This document shows positions 22,561 to 34,319 of a DNA stretch of 55,129 nt, one piece after another. How positions within the stretch are numbered: position 1 is the first letter of the stretch; every line of letters begins with the position of its first letter. The position numbers and the translations under genes are program-made. The stretch covers positions 418,759 to 473,887 of the forward strand of contig RDEW01000002.1 of assembly GCA_011109175.1 (NCBI GenBank), read 5' to 3'. Source of the DNA: Dicyema japonicum. Taxonomy: Eukaryota; Dicyemida; Rhombozoa; Dicyemidae. The notes beneath the pieces are model-generated. The model searched no databases and was not told the origin of the DNA. It saw only the letters and a list, made by a program, of their open reading frames with translations.

Positions 22561-22770
22561 ATTTTTTTTAATTTTGAAACAAATGATATTTATATTAAAT
22601 TTATAATTATAATTTTTTTCCGAGCCTGTAGAGTTCTTATTTATATCCAAGACTTTTTCCTCATTGTCTTGTTTATTCCAGATGTTCTCACAGAATGCGA
22701 GGCACTCATTTTCATTAAAGCCAAACATGGCTTTTTCATGTTCCCAATTCAGATTCCCGTAAAGTAGCTC
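22558..22770 (-). CDS. Orphan polar open frame upstream of family gene 1
   Basis: A minus-strand open frame reads GNLNWEHEKAMFGFNENECL and continues as a charged, tryptophan-containing sequence. It stops at 22558, inside the conserved flank of gene 1. Its composition is more protein-like than neighbouring frames, but I find no homologue or motif. It has an internal ATG at 22738, and a stop codon lies just upstream of the segment. It may be an exon of a broken gene. Confidence 0.25.
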   Translation of the reverse strand, partial: ELLYGNLNWEHEKAMFGFNENECLAFCENIWNKQDNEEKVLDINKNSTGSEKNYNYKFNINIICFKIKKN

Positions 22771-23600
22771 ATATTAATTTCAAAACACCAATTCTGTCTT
22801 TTATGTTCGTTTTTTGACTGATAATTTTTTTGTTTCTTTTCTAAGATTTTGATTTCATTTTGGATACAAGATGAAATTCTTCTAATTATTCCCTTCTTTG
22901 ATTTTCAAAATCCATATCTACTCAGAATTTCTTTGATTTCTTCATCATAACTTTGATTTTATTTCTGTTCTCCAATTGTTTGGATTTGTACCATTATCTT
23001 CTATTAATTTCTGCTCTCCAAACCTTGTCCTCTATGCACATTGCCCTGTGACTGACGAAACAGTGTCAATTGAAAAACTCTTCAGGTTTTCGACTAAGCT
23101 CTTATCCACTTCCGTGGGTCGGATGATTTTGTAAAACGAGAGTATCCGTATCGGAATTGACTTGTGGTTGGTTCAAAATCTGTGAAACCCGATGTGGACC
23201 CATGGTTGGCAGAAATAAGATTCATTTTCTTTTCAGCAGAAGGAGTAATGGAAGTTTTTCCAACAAGGACATTATTAAAAGTAGATTAGAGTCAGCTGTT
23301 TTTATTCTCAAAATCTCAGTTCTCCATGCATACTGCCCTGTGACTGACGAGGCAGTGTCAATTGAAAAACTTTTCAGTTCTAAGAAGGAAAATTTCAAGA
23401 AACCCTTGGCCACAATTTTGACATATTTTGCCTGCGAGAACGCTGATTCAAAATACTTTTCACAAAATCCGAGATTCGGAAAAGGCCTTGTTGAATTAAG
23501 AGCTCTAAAACTTTCGCGATATCTCTGCAATGAAATTGTAACGTAAAACAACTAAGATAAATAAGGAGGAAGTGGAACATCCGTCTCAACAACGTATTAA
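22771..23600. other. Unassigned, with an imperfect internal duplication
   Basis: About 23018-23100 and 23316-23385 share CCCTGTGACTGACGA and AGTGTCAATTGAAAAACT. The second copy lies in a 129-codon open frame (23157-23546) with no recognised domain. Confidence 0.35.
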
Positions 23601-24295
23601 CTACTCTATTAGAAATTTATAAAGGAGTTTTGTAGCTTTTTCATACCATGTGGCTTGGACACCTCGTCAGTCACCATTTCTCTTAGTTAGGTCTCACTGA
23701 TTTGTAAGAGTAATGGACTTTGTTCCCACCATGAAACCAATTATACTTTCCTCCACCACACACTTGATCGGTTTAAGCAGTTTATATTTTTCCTCGTCTA
23801 GCTCAGTGTTTCTCAACGAGGGGCGAATCGCCCCTATTTGGGGATTTTTTTTGTCAGGGGGACGATGCTCTTCGAAGAGCTTATTGTCATGAAAATTTAA
23901 AGAATGATAAAAAAATCGAGTCTTATATTATTTATATATTTTTTTATTTTATATAACATTTATATTATATTTCATTTAAATTTATTAGCGTGATTTCCAA
24001 TACTTCGTGGTGAGTTTTGTTCAAAAAAAGTTAGAACCTATAAAGAGGAAAATATTTTGTATGGATTTATTATAAATCCTTAGGATCTTCATAAACCGCT
24101 TTGTTTTCAATGTGGTACAGATTGAAATTTTTTCGAGTAAACGAGAAGAACGAGTCCGTGGAGGTGGTGCCACTTGTGCTACTTTAATGTTCTCAAGTCG
24201 GACGAGTTACAAGGCGAGGATCCACATTAAAAGACGAATGAACCTATTGCACTGCAAGGGGATTTCCTCAACGTGAAGAAACGTATTACAAGTCT
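23600..24295 (+). mobile_element. hAT (ZBED-like) 5' terminus and BED-finger remnant, copy 2
   Basis: Matches the hAT terminus at 15245-15541, with CAGTGTTTCTCAACGAGGGG near 23810. Unlike that copy, it continues into coding debris at about 24030-24290. One frame gives ENILYGF and another KPLCFQCG, then LKSDELQ and DFLNVKKR. This order matches the BED-type zinc finger N-terminus of ZBED5/SCAND3-like hAT transposases (YxxYGF...PxCxxC...LKRHxxxKH). It is cut off at about 24300 by a different hAT. Confidence 0.5.
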
Positions 24296-24299
24296 TTTT

Positions 24300-25615
24300 T
24301 TGATTTAAATAGGATTTTTTTGAGATAAATCAGATTTTTTTGAATTAAATGATTTTTATTTAGAAATAAAGTAAAATAAAATTAAAAACAACAGAAATCG
24401 TTTTTATTTATTTAAAAGCTTGTAAACAAAGAACTATTTCGCACAACTGAAGGGATCATTCCGTGGCAGGCCTAGAGTGACGTTGCCTTCAGTACTAAAT
24501 GATGACCTAATCCGAATAAACAAAACTCTACGAAATGGTGAAGATCTTGACTCACTACGAGCAATGGCCCGGAACAGGAGAGCATGGAAGAGGATGTGTG
24601 GGAAAATACTGGACGTGTCACAAGGGGTAACTTAATTAATCTAATTAATTTTTGATTTCCCAGGAGTGCTTAAAAAAACAAAGACAAGTTTGGCAGCTTT
24701 TTCAAATCTGGGAATTGAAAATTAACTCAAGAGTCATGGCAATTCACTTTCAATTCCAGCCTTTTTCGTACATTTGAATGTAAGACTCCAAACGTCGAAA
24801 AAATTCGTTCTATTCCACCTGTGTAGGCAACTGCTCCAATAAATTTTTGGCAGAGTGAAATTACTTCAGAAGGTAAATGGTAAGAGATCGATATATAGTT
24901 TGAGTTGACTCCAAGGCGAGGTCAATCTCAGCAGTTGAATGAGATCTCACAAAACGTGTCGGATCCATTAGATTCGCAAGTAAGTGGAAAAGTGTTAATG
25001 CTTTATTTAAAATAGTCGTACATTCATACTCAACATAAGTCTGTTCAAGTTCTTTCCAAATTGCAGAGGCTAAACCAACAGATTGAAGATACTCCGCGGT
25101 GTGGCTATTTCCAGTGGTGTCCACAGTGTCAATTAGATAGCTTTTTCCATCCGATGTTACAACTGACACACAAATAACAGATTCATTATGAATGTTACTC
25201 CACCAGTCAACATCATAGACGCTGTCTTGTCCGGGAGTCTTTGCCACAGTCTTAATGTATTTGGTCGTACACACTATCGAGCAATAGACCACCAATTTGA
25301 TGACGAGAGGGTAACGATACCCAGAAAGAAGCATTTGGACAAATTTAACAAATTCCGGATGTTCTACAGCAGCAAAAAAAGTGTTGCTGGTATTGACCTT
25401 GTAACTCCTTCCCGCAATTACGGGATCTGGCTCGACTCTCGGTTTTACTACGAATAATACGTTTATCTAAGTGAACCCACAAGGCATCACGCTTTCTTCC
25501 AAACATTAAAAATATTTAAATGATTTTTTTGATTTTCAATGATTTAAATAATTGATTTTTTTGTTGATTAAAATCAAATGATTTAAATCTAACAAACCTA
25601 AATACGAAGATAATT
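24300..25615 (-). mobile_element. hAT transposon with internal deletion, copy 1
   Basis: Minus-strand hAT. From about 25470 it encodes KRDALWVHLDKRII and ESRARSRNCGKELQG, a BED zinc finger whose first Cys is replaced. Then 25215-25060 encode DWWSNIHNESVICVSVVTSD, SYLIDTVDTTGNSHTAEYL and LQSVGLASAI, the DUF659 part of hAT transposases. After a jump, 24850-24750 encode ISLCQKFIGAVAY and GGIERIFSTFGVLHSNVRKR, the C-terminal dimerisation motif. The catalytic centre is deleted. The right inverted repeat near 25600 is mutated and the left is lost. The better copy is at 40821-42156. Confidence 0.85.
24440..24640 (+). pseudogene. LINE-G 3' end nested in hAT, copy 1
   Basis: Plus strand reads SFRGRPRVTLPSVLNDDLI, then LRNGEDLDSLRAMARNRRAW and KRMCGKIL. 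This matches the C-terminus of LINE-G at 15.6 kb (SFRGRPRITLQEVLHKDL, LKTGDDLDTLGITAC). It lies inside the hAT copy and is duplicated with it at 41000-41195, so the insertion predates the duplication. Confidence 0.8.
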
Positions 25616-25619
25616 TTTA

Positions 25620-27150
25620 GAGTGCATTTTTCCAATTGTCATCCACATATTTTTCACTCGTTTTCCAGGGAAACAAAGTTACACAATTCTTGGGATATGA
25701 TCTTCAGGATACGAACCCTTATATCAAAGACTTACCCGTCCTGCAACCGAGCAAGACTTTTATTAAAAATAAAAAGAACAATATTTCTCAAGGTGAATAT
25801 TATCCTCACTTTTTAACTTCGTTTTATTAACAATTAATACATCAACGGGATTAGTGGATATCATATGCACAATCTCAGAACGCCTTCTCTTTAAGTATCG
25901 GGCGTTCACTGCAATGAAAGTATGAATAGATTTCATACTTGTAGAACCTCAGCCTCTCCAATAAATTCCTGACGTCAATTCATTTTTATAAACCAACTTG
26001 TCAACAACATTTTTCAATTCCAAGTCTGCAACTAGGCTTTCCACCTAATTAATAGTACCGACAGTATTCCCTTTGCTCATGTAATTGGTAACAATGTTTG
26101 TATTCTAAGAGGTTAGGTTAGTATCCACTGTCGATATTTTTGCCTCTATTTTGGTTGAAAAATTACAATTTATGGGGTGTTAGATGTTCTTCAAACACTT
26201 TCAACAGCCTTAGCTTTAACTCACTTAACGGGGAGAAACACCTTCTTCGTCATGTCATTTGTTTTTTTTTCTTCGAAGGCAGCCTTTGCTGAAGAACAAC
26301 TACCATAACAAACCAAATGATTAACTGTCCCTCAGTTAATGCATTTCCTTTCACTGTCCTTAGCCAAACGAGAGTTCAAAATGTGTTCTCCACCACAAAT
26401 TATGCACCATTCCTTTTCATTGCAGAATTTCGCAATGTCCCCAACTTTTGACATCTATAGCATTTAGTCACTGGTTTTTTGTACCATTCAAAACAAACTT
26501 TTTGGAACCCAAACACCATCTTCAGTCTCACTTTCGACGTGGTTTCGAATCTAGACTTCAAAGTTAATTTTCCAACAGGAAGACAGCGCCCATCCTTCAT
26601 AAAACGTTGGAAAGAAACCAGGTCGTAGAGTTTCAGTAAAATAAAGATTCAAGTCATCATCTGAGGCCCAAAAATGGATTCCCTTCACAACAACAGTTGA
26701 AGGATATAGGAAGGAAGTATAAAAACATGTCCATCAATACCTAATGAAGCTCTCAAGCCATAATCATCGACACAATCGTCGATATCCTCTATTGAGACAA
26801 ATTCAAGAGTAAATATGCCTGAATTCCTTAATGAAATTCGTTCCTTACTGGCAGTCGCTGTGTTTGTTAGTATGTTAAAACGTTTAATCCATCCCAAAGC
26901 CATATTTTTATTTTCCAGATTTACTACAAAAGACTCATAAGTCAAGTTAGACGAAACAGCTCGTCCTGATACAACAATGTATATTGTTCATCTGTGAGTA
27001 TTTCATTCCCATTTATTGATTTAGATTTCACTGTCGGTTTTCCTTCATTAACCAGTTTTTTTTCTTGGTCGTTGAATCTTTCTCAAATATTTTTTTGTTG
27101 AAATTTAACACACATAACGCAATTATTATCTACTATCAAAATCCATCACT
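25620..27150 (-). mobile_element. LINE-A ORF1 and start of ORF2, copy 1
   Basis: Minus strand. ORF1 pieces include KNMALGWIKRFNILTN and TLEFVSIEDIDDCVDDYG (26940-26690). CCHC knuckles begin at about 26490 with KCYRCQKLG and continue to about 26290. Then 25950-25625 hold the start of an AP endonuclease: VNARYLKRRRSEIVHM, NPVDVLIVN and KLKSEDNIHLEKYC. The endonuclease stops at 25620, where a hAT end follows. Frameshifts break both ORFs. The segment 26640-26820 is present here but absent from the copy at 42.2-43.6 kb. Confidence 0.75.
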
Positions 27151-27280
27151 TAATTTACAGTGCTTTTTCTTTTTAATAACTTACTTAATATTAAGTAGGC
27201 TGATAATATTCTTTTGCTCGATCTTAGTATTAATAGACCGAGTTTTGGAAACGAACTTCAACCCACATTGATAAAATTAA

Positions 27281-27485
27281 ATGTTGTTGCCGATATAAAG
27301 GTTTATCCTTATCTCTTGAAATATGTACTGCTTCATGGATTGTGAAATACAAGAATAAATGAAAGATTTGTATTAATACTGGAATGTTGTTGCCGATATA
27401 AAGTTTTATCCTTATCTCTTGAAATATGTACTGCTTCATGGATTGTGAATTACAAGAATAAATGAAAGATTTGTATTAATACTGG
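27281..27485. repeat. Two-copy tandem duplication, period 103 bp
   Basis: ATGTTGTTGCCGATATAAAG starts at 27281 and recurs at 27384. The equivalent place at 43751 has a single copy, so this duplication arose after the larger block was copied. Confidence 0.9.
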
Positions 27486-27499
27486 AGCAATCAAATGCC

Positions 27500-27610
27500 T
27501 GGTACAATTGCAATATCTTGGTGGTTGTGTAATATCGAAGGGTTCCTTCATTAATTATATCAAGAAAAAGAGGGAAAAGCTACGGCGATGTAGAAATCGC
27601 TTCTACGTTA
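27500..27610 (+). pseudogene. LINE RT thumb fragment
   Basis: Plus strand reads QYLGGCVISKGSF then YIKKKREKLRRCRNRF, the strand and helix after the RT palm. The match to 43860-43977 ends abruptly at about 27608. There the sequence jumps to LINE-C material equivalent to 46447, leaving out about 2.5 kb. Confidence 0.6.
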
Positions 27611-28560
27611 TGTACTGATCTCAATTGGGCGAACACCATCTCATTTTCTGAATGCCAATAGATGTCCACAAAAAAAGAAGATCTCTAGCAAATTTTAAAA
27701 TATCACTATTAACTAATCGAGTGAACATCAAGGTGATAAACGTTAACAAGGCACGGCCTACTTTAGCAGTAGTTCCGGATGTTAAGTTTTTTACATGGTT
27801 TGGGCGCAGTTTGTCCAGACCTCCGCAGCTACTGGGAGGAAAGACATTATTTTAATGCACTACATCAAATTCCGTGGAAGTAAATGCCGGGAGGTCTTCT
27901 GGCATTGTCAAGTTCCGTAGTTCGGTGGTGGAGTAGGGAGCTTCATTCTCAGTAACTCCAAGACTTCAATAGTGATTCGTCACAAGACACTACTCTAACA
28001 GCTGCGCGAACGCCCCCTTCCATCAGTTTTCGGTTCACTCTCTTGAAATGTTTTAGAATCTTTTTGTATACACCCAGCTTCTGTGGACAACTGTTTACGC
28101 CGAAGTACTTGATCAGGCTCGATTCCAGAGTCTTGCTGCGTTGATGTTGCCAAAATTGCAGAAATATTTTTAAATTTTGAGGCCAATGATCAGTTGCGAG
28201 CTTTCTCTGAGCCAGAAATTCCTAGGGTCATAGGTGCAAAGCTCAGTAGACGTATCCAAGAAACCTGGTCGCTGGTACTGATAGCTTTATAAATTAAAGA
28301 CGTGAGGTATTCAGCAGTGGGAATTCGAACGGCCTTTGGTGTCCTCAGAGGAATTCGTCTACCTTTCCGACTCTCCGATAGGCGTAACAAAAGGGTTCGA
28401 TTTGTCCAGAAATGACGTGATGAGTGAATTTTGCCGGATGACGGCATCGAGCGGGGTCGGTATCCATACAGTATGCGCAGTCCTATTAGTAAAGAGATCT
28501 CGCAGCCAAATTCGACATTCGGACTCACCCGAGGTGGTAAAATCTCTCGCAGATGTGCAA
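27611..28560 (-). mobile_element. LINE-C RT N-terminal part, copy 1
   Basis: Minus strand. From 28528 it encodes SPNVEFGCEISLLIGLRIL, then RIPTAEYLTSLIY and SWIRLLSFAPMTLGIS. It goes on with a basic segment and then VNGDILKFARDLLFLCGHLL and DGVRPIEIST near 27640. This order matches the region ahead of the RT core in elements like that at 9.4 kb, where a W..LL.FP segment precedes a VRPIAVG motif. Several frameshifts occur. A second copy of the extreme N-terminal segment (NIEIICEISLELGLP) lies at 28675-28745. Confidence 0.65.
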
Positions 28561-28624
28561 TTTAACACGTACTTCCTGCGTTGATATAATCACAAGACAC
28601 GCACTGCTCTTTCGATATCGCAGG

Positions 28625-28690
28625 TTTAAAAAAAAGTTAATTTTAATTATAAATTTGCCTCTCTGTAGTAAGTGAGGCAGTCCCAATTCT
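28625..28690 (-). repeat. LINE-F 3' tail fragment
   Basis: Short match to the LINE-F 3' untranslated tail (TTAATTTTAATTATAAATTTG, split here at position 20, followed by TCTGTAGTAAGTG). Confidence 0.7.
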
Positions 28691-28749
28691 AAAGAGATTT
28701 CACAGATAATTTCGATATTCGGACACACCCGAAGTGGATTCTTTTTACA

Positions 28750-29244
28750 AAAATCCATCGAAGATAATTCTCAAAAAGTGGTAAAACTCTTTAATATGAA
28801 ATACGTTTTTGAGATTTTATTCTCGCACAACAAGGTTATGGATACTCTTACATGAAAAATTAATTGAAAATATCATGTTCGGCTAAGAATCAGCCACCTT
28901 AACGAGGAGCTAATATGAAATTTCTGATAATGAAAAACTAATAAATTTTTAAATAAATAAAAATAACAATTTTTGGAAAAGCTGAGGGTTAACCCAAACT
29001 AGATAATTGATCCTGACATGTTCCAGCGATTCTAAAAGTCGTCTCGAGGTAAAAAAATTGTCTCCTTGGAGAAGAATAGTAAGATCCTTTTAAATAGCGG
29101 CGTCTCTTTAGTAAGTTGGATCATATGAAGTTATCATAGAGGAGTAAAATAAATTTTAACCAAATAGCAAATAGCATCACATGACAGAACGTGTCTTTAA
29201 AATAAATGACGCTTTACAGTTTGCAGTGTGTAGTAGGACTTTCT
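28750..29244. repeat. 5' flank shared by family copies
   Basis: Segments here match 36180-36310 and 37010-37345: GTTCCAGCGATTC, AGAATAGTAAGATCCT and AAATGACGCTTTA. Its last part also matches 47890-47955. It lies upstream of the family pseudogene at 31.3 kb, separated from it by an inserted LINE. Confidence 0.7.
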
Positions 29245-29252
29245 TGATTAAT

Positions 29253-31144
29253 TTAGTTATTTTATTTAACACCCAAGACTACGGTAAAACCAAAACTAAC
29301 TATCACGTGATCCCGATGCGCTCCGTCAAAATCCTCATTCTTTCCCGGTGCTCCTCCCTCGTACCTACACAAGCTCGTACAGGGCGGCTGACTGTATTTG
29401 CAGGGCCGGTATATTGTTTAATGAGGGCCTCTAGAGTAGTCGGTCCGGTTCTTTGTCTTCCATAGACCACCGATCCGTCATTCTGAAAGCTTTCTTTTGA
29501 ACGTCCTCGATTATCTTAATGTTCGTCCATGATAATGTAGGTCCCCACAAAGTACACGCGTACGAGAAGCATGGTTCGATGTCTTGCTTATAAATGTTCA
29601 TCAAGACCGAGTGGGTATCTTCTTCCATATTCCAGATAAACATTTCAATGCATTGATTTTCTTCTCGCACTTCAGAACAATGTTTGCCACGTGTGATGAC
29701 AAACATAAGTGTGTATCAAGTGTTACGCCCAAGATCTTCTGATGTTTGGTGAAGGGGATTTCAATGTTGTCCAATTTTAACTTGACAGTCATCTACCCAA
29801 CCTTTTGTCTGAAGTAAACATAGACGTGACCGTCTTTCTGGAATTTATCGTGAGTCGGTTCTTTATAAACAGGCGTTGAGTCTGTCCAGGTTAATTTGTA
29901 ATCTTTCTGTAGCATTTTGGATCATGCGAGACCAAAACAATGTCGTCCGCATATGTGAGTAGAAAATTTTGTGTAGAATTTTATCAAATTGTTAACGTCT
30001 CGTTGAGTATACTCATCCTCGGGAGAGGTTTTTTCTCCCTTTGCAACATTTCAGATGGCTTTCCACACTTCTCTGGTACTACGGTTGCGATTTACCTTTG
30101 TAAGAATCCGATTCCAATTCAATTTCTGGCCCTTGAAATCTCTGGCCTTTATTTCGTTGTTTAGAGCTCTGATCCAGAGTTTCGTTTTTAATGTAATCCA
30201 ATTAGATTTTTTAAGGTGGTTTCTTTCTTTGATCAATGCCGACTTCCCTCGACCATTAGAGGAGTGTAGACGATGCTTGGGAATAGCCAATGATCTTGCT
30301 TCTAGGATTGTGGAAGTAAAGTATTTGATCGCTTTTTCTAGCGATTTGAAGCTGACCAAGTAACAATTCTTCAGTCTATCATCAGAGATTGCGCGATTCA
30401 ATTCCCAATTAGCAGCTTTGTAGTTATAACTAGCAGGTGTTCTCCTCACTCTGACTTCTCTTATAACCTTCATCACAATTGGATTATGGTCGCATCTTTT
30501 TTCGTAGAGGACTGACCAATCAATTTTTGATGAAAGCGAAGATGAGCAGAGTGTTACATCCAGTGAGATAAGATGATCCGTCTCTCTGAGTGGGGTCTTT
30601 GTATTTTTCGCTGCATCGTTCAGTATCGTTAGGGAATCCGATTTCAATAACAATAGCTTCCATCTCGTGTCGGTCTGTTGGGTTGACAACCATAATGGGT
30701 GCTTTGCGTTTAAATCTCCACATATGATTATCTCATCGTAGATAGCCAATCTTGATAGGTTTGGAATAACATAGTCTTTTGGGCAGGAGTCGGGAGGAGG
30801 CAAGTAGATATTCACGAGGCGCATACTTCCTTTCGTTGTCCAATTGCCTCAGTAACCTCGTCATTTCCAACAAGTTTCCTCACTTCCGAAGTAATGTCTC
30901 TGCATTTCAGGTTCTTTTTGTATAGTGTAAGTAGACCAACCCCTCTTTTCTTTTTGCGGTCCATCCAGATTGCCTCGTATCCAGGGAATGAAGGAGTGGA
31001 ATCATGCATGCGGAGTTTAGTTTCTTGAATCATGGCCACGTCGATGTTCTGATTTGCCAGGATTGTGCGGAGTTCCCTGACTTTGCTTTTAATTCCGTTG
31101 ATATTTAATTGGAGAGCAGTAAATTTCTTTTCTCCACACTAGGC
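29253..31144 (-). mobile_element. LINE, 2A-type family, inserted with target duplication
   Basis: A 5'-truncated LINE of the same family as 5316-7395, minus strand. The endonuclease starts at about 31130 (LNINGIKSKVREL) with QETKLR, GDLNAKHP, DVTLCSSS and CDHNPIV; Cys replaces the usual Ser before DH. The linker ends in VWKAI near 30055. The frame then jumps to TYADDIVLVS (about 29955), so RT motifs from about 1 to B are missing. The rest includes KILGVTLDTHLCLSS, CFSYACTLWG and the C-terminal RIGIT. TGATTAAT flanks it at 29245-29252 and 31145-31152. The empty site is seen at 47940-47950. Confidence 0.88.
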
Positions 31145-31152
31145 TGATTAAT

Positions 31153-31290
31153 TAATGAAAATAAGATTATTACAATTATATAATTTATATAAGTTTTATT
31201 AGTTTCGAATTTATTATATTTTAAAAATTAATTCATCAATATAACAAGTGACCTAAATTATACACAACGAAGTGTTCATTTTTCATTTTT
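31153..31290 (+). promoter_or_regulatory. Conserved 5' flank of family pseudogene
   Basis: Contains AACAAGTGACCTAAATTATA and CACAACGAAGTGTTC ahead of the ATG at 31291, matching the flanks of the other family members. The LINE insertion ends only about 140 bases upstream of this ATG. Confidence 0.6.
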
Positions 31291-32470
31291 ATGTTATTGT
31301 TAATGTTTTTTCTCAATCACGAATATCAAATTCAGACCTCATATGTCATTATTTGGAAATTGTTTATTGACGAGCACTCGTAAAAATGTATTTTATAAAT
31401 AATTATAATGGTAGACAAAGAATTATTTATTTAAAATTCATTTTGGAATGAATTTTTATGATGGAATGAACACTAAATTCCAAATAACAAACTTAATTTT
31501 CAATTTTTTTGGTGGATTATCAGAGGAATTTTACAACCTCTCAATATAAATAGAATTAAATTCTAGTGATTATTATTTAACACACAAAGGGGATGAAACC
31601 TATACGAATACAATAAATCTTCCAAATATTAAATATGGAGAATATTACAGATGCGGGTATATCTCCGTAAATTTTGACAATACTTATTCTCTCACAATTT
31701 ATTCTATGACGGCAGAATTGTTCGATAAAGATATACGTACAAATTTAATTGGAAAGGGTTTGAATCTTGTTTAATTCAGCAAATGACTGTGATCCATCTA
31801 ACGATCCAAATGTTCGATATTGGTATTTTATTGCCGAAAATAGACTAAAAGCTATATTAAGTGGGAATTTTAAAATCATATTTTTTAATGATCACATTCA
31901 TAAAAACGTAAATTGTATATTTCTATAGTTGATTAATGAATTTTTATTTTCAGACCAAAATATGAATACTACAATTTATTTTGGAAACAATAGTGTGGCG
32001 TTGTCTCTTATAGGAATACATTTTGAATTATTTTTTACATTTATATTGTATCAGAACAAATATTATATCTCCAACATTCAGTTAATCATCGATAGCGTGT
32101 ATACTCTGTCTTGGAGACCTAATAAATCCAAATTGGTTGATGTTAGGAATTCATGTACCTCCGACTTGCTTATTGCTAAATTTACTGATGACATATATGC
32201 TGAATTTTCATTATTTAAGGCACAAATTCTTAGGGATGATTTGAAATTCCGTTATATTGGGAACGGTTTAATTTTTCTTGAATTTTAGAGTCGGGGTGTT
32301 TTGAAAAAATAACTTCTGGAAAAAATAAAAATTATAATCATTCAAAAATTTTTAAAATTATAGGAATTATACTCACTGTTCTAACACTTGCAATCATCGG
32401 AGTCATCGCATTTGTTAAGATTAAACGTCGAAATAGGATAAGACGGATGGAATATATTCCTCTTCTATAA
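31291..32470 (+). pseudogene. Micro-intron family, copy 2 (inactivated)
   Basis: The same six-exon structure as the intact genes: exons 31291-31387, 31415-31565, 31590-31757, 31780-31907, 31929-32265 and 32289-32470, with introns of 27, 24, 22, 21 and 23 nt. Two lesions are visible. Two bases are missing in the leader near 31307, and a TAA stands at 31547-31549 in exon 2 where the paralogue has AAA. Exons 3-6 remain open and end in MEYIPLL. It is closest to the gene at 48.1 kb. Its loss may be connected with the LINE inserted just upstream, but the order of events is unknown. Confidence 0.85.
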
Positions 32471-32549
32471 CGGCTTTTAATTTTCTTGTTATTTTTATTT
32501 TTTAATTTTACGTAATCCCAAGCACGTTCAAATAATTTCGTTAATTATC

Positions 32550-33430
32550 TTTTTTTAAGAAGCCCTTTTCTTGTTTTCTCTCTTAATAGTCACAATCTTC
32601 TGCATTTTCAAGTTTATTTTGATATCGTTGTGATATAAAACTCCCAGACAGGATCACACTCATTCTTTTTTTCTGTTTAAATGTCTGATTCGACCTGGTG
32701 CATTCACAGATACCTTTTTGTAGTCAAAATTAATCTGTGTTAATATCTGGTGAGGCATTGTGAGCATTTGAAAACTCTACATAACTAAATACAAAAACCT
32801 CTCATCATATTTTACGTACAGCACGTTGTCGCCGAGACGAGTGAAGTCTTAACCCCAGACGGTCTCTTTTAAAATTGTTTTCTCAATGATATCGAAAATG
32901 AGCAAAGAGTTACTTTCTATAGGAATTGTAACAATCGATATTGCGGTTTAATTATCTTGAATTTTTCATATTTTTTTTGAAATCAGAAAGGTTTAATGCA
33001 AAAACTAACAGTTAACAATAACTGCCTGCTCTCATAATTTAGAACTCATTTCTCCTGACTATTGTAAAGAACTAAGCTCAATTGGCCAGCTCTTTCTCTC
33101 CTTTTATTTTCTTCGCGATGAGCGATCCGATTCTGTTTTCAGGTTAAATGACATGCTTCTTATTATTACTGACGTTTCCTCTGCGACTGGTTCAATAATG
33201 AACTGTCTACCAAGACATACTTATTTCTTTATCTTTAGAGTCTCATCTTACTCGTGTTAGTTATTATTATAACCAGGAATGAGGAAGATAGGCTATCCAC
33301 ACTGGTGGCGTCCTGGTCAAGGTACAAATAACATATATTCTGAATTTACAAATTCTTAGCGATGAATAGAATTTTCGTTCAATTGGAAACGGTATGAATT
33401 TTTGTAACTTTAGTCGGAGTGTTTTACATG
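32550..33430. repeat. Block E partial copy
   Basis: Matches 1500-2420 and 49680-50520, without the SINE. At 32585 the sequence reads CTTAATAGTCACAATCTTC, which is the unoccupied SINE target. It ends with the exon 5-6 relic of the gene family at about 33320-33430. Confidence 0.85.
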
Positions 33431-34265
33431 TGTTTATATTAAAACATTTATTGCACGAAATAAGTTAACAGAATTTAACTTTGTTTTTGAAAGCATGCTT
33501 ATTCTCTTCTTAACATTTTCAAGGACGGACTCCAGAACTTTGTTTCTAAGGACATTACATCCTTCGTTTTCGAAAACACCCAAATATCGATATTCACTGA
33601 CTCCTTCCAGAGTCTCACAACATGACAACGATTTAAAATTAGAAAATGACTTTTTAGAATTCATCTCCAAGACGACAACATGAAAGAAATCGTGAACAAC
33701 TTTCATCAATTTATAAACAGTATCCTCTATTAGCCTAAAATTTTTTAGGTCATTAATGAAAAACAAATGAATGGTAGATTATGACACAGTATTAGGAACC
33801 TCCTGATTATTCGGAGTTTTCGAAGTACAAAGTTAAGAGTCCTGCTCAAGGGTTCCATTACCATAACAAATAGTTTAGGGATAATGAATCTCCTTGAAGA
33901 ATTCCGCGTCTCAGCTTTACAGAACCAATTCTTCTTCCATCTAAGTCGAGATTTACATTCCATGTTTAGTCTATGGTCTTTACAAAGTTAACAATTCAAC
34001 GGGGTATTCCTGAACAGTCCAATACATGAAATAAAAATTCATGGTAAAAAGAATCAAAGACCTTCATCACATCAACCCAAGCAGAATAACGGACGTTTCC
34101 ATACTCCTTATTAAAGTATTGATTAATAAAAGACTGTAGCTTAGCGCCCTGACAATGTTTCCTCGTTTTAGGTGATTGTCAGATAATAACTCAAACGAAT
34201 ACACAAATCTAAAAGTTTGGAATTAACACAATTGGTAATAAGTTTAATAATGTTGGCACACACGT
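33430..34265 (-). mobile_element. R2-like LINE RT fragment, copy 2
   Basis: Minus-strand homologue of 16870-17760. In order it encodes AKLQSFINQYFNKEYGNV and SAWVDVMKVFDSFYHEFLF (motif A, Asp retained). Next come VKLRRGILQGDSLS (motif B, well preserved), FFINDLKNF (motif C region, catalytic Asp pair lost to ND), GVSEYRYLGVFENEGCN and TKTKLNSVNLFRAIN. Frames are shifted between motifs A and B. Confidence 0.82.
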
Positions 34266-34319
34266 TATAAGAAGGAACAGTTTAGAAGTGTCACAGTCAT
34301 TCTTTTTTGTAATTAAATA

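Noticed and set aside
24861-25334. A conserved 157-codon host gene on the minus strand, with a copy at 41.4 kb
   Set aside because: The motifs WSNIHNESV and IDTVDTTGNSHTAEYL belong to hAT transposases, and the copy at 41 kb sits between hAT inverted repeats.
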